64,000 nt of DNA from Polydactylus sextarius (taxonomy: Eukaryota > Chordata > Actinopteri > Polynemidae): contig CM028907.1 in assembly GCA_016801845.1 (NCBI GenBank), positions 16,398,598 through 16,462,597 on the forward strand. The letters run 5' to 3'. Under the pieces are notes generated by a model. The model was not told the origin of the DNA. It worked only from the letters and a program-made list of their open reading frames with translations, and made no database searches. Shown here piece after piece: positions 22,316-32,958 of the stretch. Each line of letters opens with the position of its first letter. The stretch's first letter is position 1. The translations under genes were made by a program, and so were the position numbers.

Positions 22316-23965
22316 CACTGGCGGTTGGAAAGGAGTTTCTTCCTGACTATTTATCTATGTCACCACTTTGGAAGTCGCAAACATAGTAAGAACACTGCAC
22401 ACACTATGATATAGTTATGAGTGGATAAAAGAGTGTGATAATGCATCCATTAACAACTACATTTTGTTTGTTCTTTTGTCCACAAGAAGTTTCTGCCTAA
22501 ATTATTGTTAGCACTTTTAATAATGAGTAAAACACAGTTGTAATATTATGAAGTAAGGTTGCACTGAAAAATATGAACATGAGTGGGCATATGGCTACTT
22601 ACAATCACCTTGTATTTGGTCATAAACCATTTATTAAATATGTGTATATCACAGAATAAAGGAACTAAAAATATGTTGTAGAGGATAGGGAAATGTGCCT
22701 CTTTATGAGTATTATTAATATTGATTAACAACTATTAATAATTAACAATCAATTAACAATTATTAACAGTCTATTACATCCTGGGCACCACCTCTTGCCG
22801 ACGTCTAGGAGGATTTTCTTACGTTGGGAATTTAGAATATAATTTAACAAATTTAGACTGTTATTGAAATGTTCAGGTCTCTATCTAAAGGTTGAGTTCT
22901 GATTCAATGAATCCATCTGTCCTCACACACAAAAGCACCAAACACAATACCTTAGTTGAAATATAACAAATTTATTAAACAAAGATAAAACAATAATAAA
23001 CAATGACAGTGAATGGATTATAAGCGAATGAGTGATGAATACGTGAGTAAAGACTATATAAACAAGTGAAATTAACTGCACAAGTGAACAAATTAATAAG
23101 TCAATGAATACTAAGGCACTTGCACCTTGCACTAAGGTTCCTTTGTTTCGGTTGCCACGAAATTTCTGATTTTCAATGTTTTGCATATGCTTGGAGGGGT
23201 CTCTAGCACCCCTCCTTCTTCTCATTCACCCATGAGCTAATTATATAGTCCTACACGTTAATATTGAACATGTGTGATCTCTACAACATTTTCATATTCC
23301 ACATGATACTTGAATATCATAATGATGACATTTATGATTGGCAGCAACTTCTTATGGAGACTGTAACCTTAGTGCAAACTTTTGTTAAGTTTTATTGTTT
23401 TACAGTGAAATAGTGGATAAGTTCACTAGAGGCATAATTTCATGCGATAATTTGCAGAACAACAGTTCCATACAAACATTTAATTGGTTGGAAGAGCTGC
23501 AGAATGCAGGAATGTGTGTGTTAACTTGGAGAAATGTCAGAAATGTAGGGATGACCCAAAAGTCAGCAAATCTATGATACTGTCTTCTAGGACAAGGTGC
23601 AGGTTGCACCACAGCCTACCTTTGTTACATGAATAACAGCTCACATGCACCTCACTGTTGATGTGTAAGTCATCTTTGTAGCATTAAGCTCTGAAGTAGG
23701 TGTTTTTATTTATGTAAGCTCACCGTTGCACATTCAGGAATTTGGTTACACCATGACAAATTTGGGGATTTAATAGCTCTGTAGCAAACTTTATTTTGGT
23801 GAATCATACTGTACCAAATACTGCAGCACCTTTGCTCATGTAGTAATTACAGTGGCTGTAGATGTCATTTCACTGTGACCTGAAAAGGTCATTTCTCAGC
23901 AGGAGTCTTAATAAGATGCTTGCACAGTTAATCTATGAGTGTTTGTGACCATACGAGTTTGACAA
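22316..23965. repeat. Unit III spacers (copies of 11.34-12.97 kb)
   Basis: This is a near-identical copy of the unit I spacers. No gene is seen. Confidence 0.6.
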
Positions 23966-26339
23966 ATCTAACTATAAGCTTTATCATAAAAGCAAGAAAG
24001 TTTTAATTTGCCTCTTGGACCCAAACTGGGAGCTGGTTCCATAGGAGAGGAGCCTGATAACTGAAGGCTCTACCTCCTATCCTGCTCTTAGAGACTCTAG
24101 GAACCACAAGTAAACCAGAAGTTTGTGATCAAAGTGATCGGTTAGGAAAATAAGGAATTATGAGCACCTTAAGATATGATGGAGCCTGATCATTAAGGGC
24201 TTTATAAGTCAGCAGGAGGTTTTTGAATACTTTTACAGGAAGTCAATGAAGAGCAGCTAGTACAAGAGAAATATGATCACTGGTCCTACTTCCTGTCAGT
24301 ACTCATGCTACAGCATTTTAGATTCACTGAAGGTATTTGATGGAGTTACTGGAACACCCCAATAGGAAAGAATTACAGTAGTCCAGTCTAGAAGTAACAA
24401 ATGCATGAATTAACTTTTCAGCATCCTTTTTAGACAGAATGTTTCTGATTTTTGCAATATTACATGGGTGGAAAAAAAAAGCTGTCCTAGAGACTGGTCT
24501 AATATGAGATACAATGAATATGTCCTGATAAAAGATTACTCACAAGGTTCTTCACAGTTGAACTGGAGGCTAACAATGGAAGTCTATATTGTGCTTCATG
24601 ATAATATTGCCTAAAAGAAACATATATAAGATGAAAATGATTGGTCCTAACACAGAGCCCTGTGGAAGTCCATGACTAACTGCAGTACATATGGAAGAGT
24701 TGTTGTTTATATGAACAAACTGGAATCTATCTGATAAATATGACTTAAACCAAGATAGTGCAGTGGCTCTAATCCCAACAACATGTTCTAGTCTTTGTAA
24801 TAGGATCTTATGATCAATTGTATTGAACGCAGCACTAAGATCCAACAGGACAAGTATAGAGACAAGACTATTGTCTGAGGCCATTAGAAGGTCATTTGTA
24901 AGTTTCAATAATGTTGTTTCTGCACTATGATGAGCTCTAAACCCTGACTGGAAATCTTTAAACAGACTACTCCCATGTACGTAATCACAGAGTTGAGCAA
25001 CAACAACTTTCTGAAGGATTATGGGGAAAAAAAAGGGGGATGTTTGTTATGGGGTCTATAATAAGCTAGATCACCTAGGTCCAGAGTAGGCTTTTTAAGT
25101 AATGCTTTGATTACTGCAGCTTTAAATGACCATGGTATGTAGCCTTTTACTAGGAATAAATCAATCAGATTCAAGATGGAGGTGGCAGTTAAAGGTAGGA
25201 TGTCTTTAAAGAGCCTGGTTGGAACAGCGTCCAGAGATGAGGTGTTGGTCTGGATGAAGAAACTGTTGTAGTCAGTTCAGAGAGATCTATGGGAGAAACA
25301 CTATGCAGATAAAAACCAGCTGTTACTACTGATTCCAAGTCTGCTGCACTTAACAATAATATCAGTGCCAGAAGTGGGACGGAGGTAACTCTTTTTTTCT
25401 CTAATGACAACATTTTAATTTGTAAACACGTTCATAACGTCATTACTGCTAAGAGTCATTGGAATAGATAGGCTCCACGGAGCTATGACTTTCTATCAAC
25501 CTGGCTACAGTGCTGAAAAAGGAACCTGGGGTTGTTCTTGTTTTCTTCCATTAAAGAAGAACAATAAGAAGCTCTGGTCTTTGGAGGGGGGCTCTCTTAT
25601 ACTCTATGAAACTCTTTCTCCAGGCTACGTAAAATTCTTCTTGATTGGTAAACGCCACTTCTGCTCTAAAATTTGTGATTGTTTATTTTAAAGCCTGTGT
25701 CTTTGTATTCAACTAAGGAGCTCTCCTCCTCTGATGTTCTACCTTCTTTCTCAATGGGGCAACAGCATTAAGTGCTGTACATTGGCAAGATGCAATGTTG
25801 TCAAAAACATGATCAACCTGTGTAGCAATTAAAATAGTTGTTTTCTCTTATATTCATGCAATATATGGCACTTGAGTAAATAACTGCTCTTGAAATTTAG
25901 CCACACCATCATCAGACAGACATCTACTGTAGTGAAAGTGCTTCTCAGAAGTTGTGTAATCGAACACTGTAAACTCAGAAATTATTAAGAAATGACCAGA
26001 AAGAAGAGGTCTGAGGGGAAATGTTGTTACATTTTCAATATCAATGCCATAAGTTACAACAAGGTCAAAGGTGTGGTTAAAGCAGTGAGCAGGTTCATTT
26101 AAAATGCTGAGAACAGCCAGTTGAGTCTAACAATAGGTTAAATGCAAAACTCTGTGTGAATCTTAAAATCACTATAATAGCGTTATCTGTGCTGAGAACT
26201 ATCTCAGATAAAAACTCTGAAAATTCAGTTAGAAATTCACCTGATTCACCAGTCAGACAGTTAGTTGTCATTAATTGCTTTTGACAGTATGTGCTGCTCT
26301 TTCCAGAGACAGTTTTAAAAAAAATGGTCCACTTCTGGT
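23965..26339 (-). mobile_element. L2/CR1-type LINE, unit III copy, internally deleted
   Basis: Reverse transcriptase blocks lie at 24908-24570 (LLDLSAAFNTIDHK to SHGLPQGSVLGP). About 225 bp, including the YADD box, are deleted at 24573. Upstream ORF2 sequence not present in units I and II continues at 25413-25189 (LILLLSAADLESVVTAG) and to about 26100. The latter part is homologous to 8100-8720. The element is dead. Confidence 0.8.
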
Positions 26340-26751
26340 AAGTACTGGTATATTTCAATGGCTACAAAACTGTACAAAAAAAAAAAAAAAAAACAAGTGA
26401 AGTGAAAGTAAAAAAAAAGTAAAGTAAAAAAGACAAATTCTACACAAATTCAAGAGCCCCTGACATGTATAGTGTTCACTGCAAAACCAATGCTTCCAGT
26501 TTATCAGCACCTGTAAACCCTATTAATATTAATTATGTATGTTTAAATAATCACTTGACTGCATAATTATGTTCTGAGACAGGTCTGATTCACAGGCTCT
26601 TGCTGTATTCATCAACACAAAAAACAAACCACATAAAAGTTGGTTGTTTCACCTCCTGTTTCACATTGTTTTATTGTTCATTTTTTACATTTCAGATGTG
26701 CAGCATTCAGAGTGAAGCGTTCCCCAAAAGCCAGTCAATCAGGTGCTTGTC

Positions 26752-27333
26752 TTATTTTCCAAGTGGTGGGAAAACAGGAGGGATGGGTGGAGGGAAAACA
26801 GGAGGGATGAGTGGAGGAACAATAGGAGGTATGAGTGGAGGCACAATAGGAGGGATGGGTGGAGGAACAATAGGAGGGATGACTGGAGGGACAACTGGAG
26901 GGATGGGAATTGGGATGTAAAACGGTTGTGGAAATGGAAAGGGTATGGGAATTTGCATCATCTGGTTCATCTGGTTCATCTGGTTCATCTGAAAAGTAAA
27001 GTGATGAATATAAATTTGAAGACACATACACACACACACATACACACACACATATATATATATGCAATTATTTTAACATTGGATTCCAGTGTGTGTCCAG
27101 ATACTGACCTCATAGCTATCATCTGAACGTTTGACTCGTATCCTGTCCTCAGAGACCTAGAGGCACAAATCATGTTTCAAAACAACTCAGTTAAATGCAT
27201 GACTATTTGAAAGAAATACAAGAAAACAACTACTCCTGTTAAAAATCTGTTATTGTCATTGTTGGTTTGAGATACTTACAGGGACTGAGGAGCACAACAC
27301 TGGAAAGCACAACATCAAAACCAGCAGTTTCAT
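26752..27333 (-). CDS. Gene C4: proline-repeat-expanded SCPP-family protein (112 aa)
   Basis: Coding exons are 27333-27280, 27156-27109 and 26988-26752. The signal peptide and RVKR/SYE exon match C1. The last exon has 78 codons instead of 43. A 24-nt coding minisatellite gives about six 8-residue units of the form PP-x-[IV]-PP-x-x, with Val, Ile, Leu, Phe or Pro at the variable sites, before the shared ending PPLGK. Frame is kept throughout. The expansion should lengthen a polyproline-II rod. Confidence 0.8.
26765..26915. repeat. 24-bp coding minisatellite in C4
   Basis: Plus-strand units of the form GGAGGGATGAGTGGAGGAAC-AATA repeat about six times with point changes. C1 to C3 carry only about one and a half to two units at the same site. 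Confidence 0.85.
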
Positions 27334-28268
27334 GGTGGAGATAAGCCTGAATCCTGTGCAGCACAAAAAGTGTATAGATCAGCTGTTAATTGCACATCAT
27401 GTGCACATGTTTTCAAAAGGAAACACAATAATCTTACCCTTGATCAAAGAATTTGAAGAGCCACGTGTTTGTTTGCTGATGCCGAACTTTGCTGTGGTTC
27501 TCCATCTGTCCAGCTGCACTTTTTAAAGACATTTTTACCCTCAGTCATCCAATCAGCTGTCAAAGTGGTCTGCATTTTTATATTCTATTCTATTACTGTT
27601 GTGGAATGTGATGAAGCCAAGCATGTGGTGGCTCACTCTGACCACAGCCAGACACATGAGAGCTCACAGGTATTAGGAAACTAAACATGATTCATGTGCT
27701 TTGTTAGGATTCAATCAGAAAGCTCCTTTAAGTTTCCCCTATTCAGCATTTATCATCAGTTTTTAAACATTCAACAGATTACCCATAGTACACTGCAACC
27801 ACAAGAAAACATTTATTAAATGTTTGTATGCTTCAGAACAGAGGAATCTAAAATGTTATTGCTTTTTAATATTTAAAATGTTAGAGGCGTCATTAATGGT
27901 TACAACTTATTGTTGATACCAACAAGAATGAGTAAAAACAGGGTCAAACAGATTTGTAATGTTATAAAATATGGCTGCACATAGAAAAGGATGCACATGA
28001 ATGGGCATGAAGCTGCTTACAGCCAAATCATTTGGTTTTAAACCATTAATTAAATATTTGTGTCACAGAATAAAGGAGTCTAAAATATGTTATTACTAAA
28101 ATTTACAATGCCAGAAGTATCATTAATATTTCTCAAAGTAGATTCTAAGAAGAAAGGAAACATTCAGGCCACATATTTTCCATTTTGCAATTTATTCAGC
28201 AGAAGAATGAAGTCACTTTGATGTATAACTTCAAGTAAAATGATGAGTGTGGAAACACTCGCATGAAA

Positions 28269-28759
28269 TTATCCAGCTTTAGCAGTTGTTGTTGTAGTTG
28301 TTGTTGTTGGTGTAGTTGTAGTTGTTGTTGGTGTAGTTGTTGGTGTAGTTGTAGTTGTTGTCTGTAAGAGGGTAAGGAGGAGCTGCAGCCACTGTTGTGG
28401 ATTCAAGCCAGCCATGGTATTTGAACCAGTCCAGCCACTCTTTAAGAAAATCAGAGATGTCCATCATCAGTGATACTGAAACAGTCAGATGTGTTTTAAT
28501 GTTCAGTTCTGATGAAAACAGAAGAGACACTCACCTCATTAGATAATGAGTTAGATTGAGAGCGGGCAAACCGTTTGAGAGGCTGGTCCATCTGTAGGCA
28601 ATTCAAATGTTGCATGTTTGATATTGCCAGCATTATACTGTACATTACCATAATAAACAGTAATGATATGAAAATTGACATTAAATATAGAAATGTTTAA
28701 CTTACAGGTTTGGACAGAGTGAGGCCCAGGAGGCACACCAGCAGAAACACCTTCAGCAT
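28269..28759 (-). CDS. Gene D4: diverged Thr/Pro mucin-like SCPP-family protein (93 aa)
   Basis: Coding exons are 28759-28706, 28591-28535 and 28439-28269. It differs from D1 at the end of the signal exon (Ala to Ser, LTLSKP), in exon 3 (MDQPLKRF and ending SLSNE), and at the start of the last exon (SGWTGSN instead of RDWTGSN). The S-x-E motif is kept as SNE. The Thr/Pro tail appears unchanged. The TATA box at 28961-28968 is perfect. D4 is the most diverged D protein. Confidence 0.78.
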
Positions 28760-29599
28760 GGTTTCAGTGATCTCACCTGTTCAATGGAGGAAAAAAACAC
28801 ATACATGAGGATTTTCTTCAGTGAAAAATGATCATCACAGAATGTTAAAAATAATTATAATCGAATAAATTATATCATATAAGTACCGTCAGGTCTTTGC
28901 AGACTGTGTTGTAGATGGTTGAGGAAGTTGTTGCAGTGCTGTTCTGAACACTGAGCTCCTCTTATATACAGTTACAGGAGGAGATTTTACATCATTTACA
29001 TATTACCAACAACACTGTTGAGAAATGGAAAATCTCCCACCTCCACTCACCTCAGGGTGCAGCTACTGATCAGAGCCTGTAACCACACCTGGACAATATA
29101 TTATGTAGCATTTATTTTACTAAACCATATCAGTAATAGTAATAGGTTCATTCTCTTTACTCTCCACCCTAATTGGCTAATTGGTAAACAGATGTCACAC
29201 AGTGAAATACCTGGATTTATGATTACAAATCAAGCTACTTAGCGACTTAGGAAGGTAACAGGCAACGCCCAAGGAAATGAGCATTACGGCTTTACTTATT
29301 TTGTTTTAGGAGATTGCTAACTCTGTCTTAAATCCCTCACATACGTATCTAGAATAAATTTATATAATGATCTACTAAGTCTGCTTTTATAAAATTTTAT
29401 TTCATTATTGTTAATGACAGTGACTTGTCCCGTTGTTGTCACTATGCACTGTTTCCTGTTGTTACTCAGTGTCAAGAGAACCCTGGAAAACAACATGTGA
29501 AGAAATGTTTGTTTTGCAAGTGATTGAGCGTGACTAATATGTTTTGTTTTTAGACATGTGTGGTCTGTCACAATATCAAAGATAGGATGTCTGATCTGA

Positions 29600-29607
29600 T
29601 ATAAATA
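29600..29607 (+). promoter_or_regulatory. TATA box of gene E
   Basis: TATAAATA lies 74 bp before the start codon of gene E, with no room for an untranslated first exon plus intron between them. Confidence 0.6.
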
Positions 29608-29673
29608 TGAACATCCACACACATTATTACACGGCACAGGTGAGCAAACGCATCGATAGGTTCTTCTGAAGCA

Positions 29674-32484
29674 ATGCAGCTCTTGTGCATCACAGCTTTC
29701 CTGCTATCAGCAGTAGCTGCTAACGTGAGTACCACATGCCAATTACATATATATAGATAGTGCATATATATAGGTATATGTATATATTTCTGATGTTTTT
29801 TTAAACTGGTCATTTTTGATGTAATCTGTTTTTATTTTCCAGCCAGATTCCTGGAGGCCATGGCAGGATGAGTCTCCACCTGCACATGGACCCAAGTTTG
29901 ATGTGGACTCTAAGGTATCAACATGAGGAATAGACATGAAATCCTCCCACAATACAAAGAGCTGAATCTACACTCTGTATGCTGACTATTTCTTATTCAA
30001 TTGAAATTTTCTTTAGCGTGGTGATGGTAAGCACTCAATGACTCAAGTCCCAGAAGATAGAGAGGGCTTGACAGGTGGGGACTCAATGTTGGGAGAATCT
30101 GGACATCCAATATGGGTATGTTTTTCGTGTTATTAGTTAACTGATTCCAGTGACAGTGAATAAATCTAAGTTTTTTTCTTGTTTTGGGTAGTTACATGAG
30201 ATGCCCCCTTGGGTCCCACAAATGCCCTCTGAAAGATCAGGGAATGGAAATCCACATCAGAACATAGGGACTGATGAGGATGACCGCCAGCCAGGAAGAC
30301 CATCCCAACTTCCACCTCGGGGGAAAAGACAGGTATTTACAACCAGTTAGTGACACAAGGCAAAGTTGAGTGTAGTGATCTCCTAGAGACTGGACAGACA
30401 GACAAACGACTGTTTGACAGAAAGTTAACACAATGTTAAATGTAACATTTAAAACAAGAATTGCTAGTGTTATATTTCTGTTTGTGTTTTTAAGATCTGT
30501 GTTTCTTTGGAGATTAAGTGCTTGGATTGGTGTGCTCTAGCTCCACTAAATAAAAGACAAAATTGGGAGTGATAGATGTAGAGAGGGTTTTAAGGAATAT
30601 ATGTAGATCTGTAGTTTGGATTGTATATGATGCAGGATGGATTTGTACGTTAATTCCACACAACAGCCTTGGATACCTTCAGTTAACAACTATATCCTGA
30701 CTGATTTCATAATATGTGAACAAGAGGTAACTGTACTGGTCAATACACAGCTGTATGAGTGGCACTAATCCAACTAAATCACAACCATAAAAAATGTATT
30801 GCTTTAACATTTGTACTATACAGTATGTAGATATTATCATCATCTGATTGGATAATTATAAATCTATGCAGACTCCTCCTGGTTTCAATAACAGAGGCCA
30901 CAATATCAGAGCACCTCCAAGAGGCAAGTGGCCCAACAGGAGGAACCCCAATCCAGCGGTAAATCCACCATGACACTGAAGCTGTACTGAAAGTAAAACA
31001 AACACATCAATAAATTAAACCTGTTAAATTCCTGAGAAGACACTTTCACTTTAAGAGAAGAAGGGGAGGAAAAAAATGTCTTTTGGAGGAAATCAACTGA
31101 AACATCACAAAATCTTTAATTATTTTATGCTTGATGCTTTTGTCTTGTTCTGTGTACTGTGTTTGTACTGTGTTTTGATGTACTGCACAAGGATAAAATA
31201 TACTACATGATTATGATACTTATTTGTTGTTTCAGAGCAAACTGGTATTTGCCCCTACATTCACGGTAGGTCTACTGTTAATATGATATCATATACCATT
31301 TAAAATGTACCTGACTAACTGTCCAAAATACAGACTTCTTTGTACTTATTTGATGATTTTTTCTTACAGGTTGACAATGTAGAATTTCAGGTAAAATATA
31401 GGTTACTTTATGTTTAGCAAAACAGTGGCATTACTGAATATTTAGAAATTTCAACCATTTGTCTTTCTTTCTTAGAATGCCACCGACGTCACCTTGAAGG
31501 AGGTAAATAATATGATTTAGTTACTTGACATGACTTTGAGTGTATTTCATGTCAGTATATCAGATTGATGGGATAACATACATCACTTTGTGATACTGTA
31601 CTGTTCCATTAACCATCCCTCTACAAATTACACAGGGGGAAAACTTGTTTCTGATGCCAAAGGTGAGTGAAGATGAAATTTACACTTTAATCAAAATTAA
31701 ATTGGATGAATCATTTTCACTAGTACTAATGGCAGACCATTCATCTATAGCATGGTGGAAGAGGACCTCACCATCATAAGGTATGAGAGATATTTTCAAT
31801 ATTGTGGTAGTCAATGCAACATCAAGGCTCAGACATTTAAAATGTTTGATTTTTAATCATATTTGTTTTACAGGGAGGAAAACATGGGCCTCCAGAGATT
31901 GGGGTAGAATTTCTATTAAATTTTTATATATAAACTTTATTCTCCAAATGTTTTTCGTTAAATTCATTTCGTTAAATTCATTGTCTGATCTTTGTTTTCA
32001 TATATACCTAAAATGATGATTTTTGTTTCAGCAATATGTGAAGCTCATCTACAACACAACAAAGCCGGTAACCTATTTGCTCATTAAAGAATAAATGTAA
32101 CAATTGTTATTATATAAATATGTCTTCATAACAATTCACATTATTTCTTTTTTCTTTGTCAAGACCCAAGTCTCACTTGAATATGGAGTGGTAAAACCTG
32201 TAAGTACTAACAGTTTCAGAACCATTTCTCACCATTAAAATATCATATTTGTATTTTTACATCCACTCTCATACAATTTGTAGTACAGATACTATCACTT
32301 TCCTTGAACAAGATGTTATTGAGATTTTTTTTTTTAAATCAGTGAATTACCAGCATATTTGCTGACATTTCTGTAACATGACATTATGTTTGTTTGGTTA
32401 ATTTGACTAACTGTGTTATTTTTCAAGATGAAACTTGATCAGCTTCGTGGAGAAGAAAACAATCCAGTAGAAGATGACTGGTAA
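29674..32484 (+). CDS. Gene E: RGD-containing secreted SCPP-type protein, 14 coding exons (247 aa)
   Basis: Exons: 29674-29724 (signal peptide MQLLCITAFLLSAVAAN), 29843-29914, 30017-30115, 30192-30332, 30872-30958, 31236-31265, 31370-31390, 31476-31502, 31636-31662, 31751-31780, 31874-31903, 32032-32067, 32164-32199 and 32428-32484. Every intron is phase 0. The third exon opens with RGDGKHS, an integrin-type motif at residues 42-44. The fourth ends PPRGKRQ, a furin-like RGKR site. The middle is Pro/Arg/Asn-rich; many exons of 7-12 codons follow, one of them His-rich (HGGRGPHHHK). Two N-x-T sites (NAT, NTT) are present. A 3' UTR exon starts near 32585, with AATAAA signals at about 32701 and 32724. 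Secretion and the phase-0 micro-exon layout make an SCPP likely. I do not recognise the orthologue. It is the only gene among A-H on the plus strand. Confidence 0.75.
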
Positions 32485-32958
32485 AAGGTGAGAGTATAAA
32501 TAAAGTACTGTATACGTCTTATCATCTGCATATCGATCTTATGAGTGATTCTAACAATCTATTTTTGTCTCACACTTTACTCAGGAAGAAACCATCACTT
32601 TCAAGTTTAAATCTCCAACTTTATCAAGTCTTGGAACAAATTATGGCTTATTCTTTTTGATGCAAAAACCTGAAAAGAATTCTTAATTCTTGTAAAACCA
32701 AAATAAAATTTCTGTGCACTGCAATAAAAGTTCAAAAGAATTATCTCTGGCAAAGTTCTTTATTTAACATGTTGTTAAGAGAGATATAGGATTATATTCC
32801 TGAAACAAGCAAGACAGTTTCAGTTTATAGTACAAATAAAAGTTGTTTAGAAGAATGGCACACTCCAGTGCATTTTGCAGAAGAATTATGAACTTGAGTT
32901 AATACAACCAAACACATGGACGATTAATTTTTGCCTCATTACATTCTTGTTACTTCCT

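Larger units (their letters stand above)
19688..26339. repeat. C/D cassette unit III (6.65 kb)
   Basis: It is the same cassette with C3, D3, the spacer shared with unit I (22.3-23.4 kb), and a rearranged LINE that extends further 5' than in units I and II. Confidence 0.9.
26340..29045. repeat. C/D cassette unit IV (2.7 kb, no LINE)
   Basis: This last copy of the cassette holds C4 and D4 and ends just upstream of D4. It has no LINE; beyond 29045 the sequence resembles the flank upstream of B1 (3420-3600). Confidence 0.88.

Noticed and set aside
8724..29045. CRISPR-like or satellite array
   Set aside because: Repeat units are 5-7 kb gene cassettes with introns and LINE DNA, not short repeats with unique spacers, and the genome is a vertebrate's.
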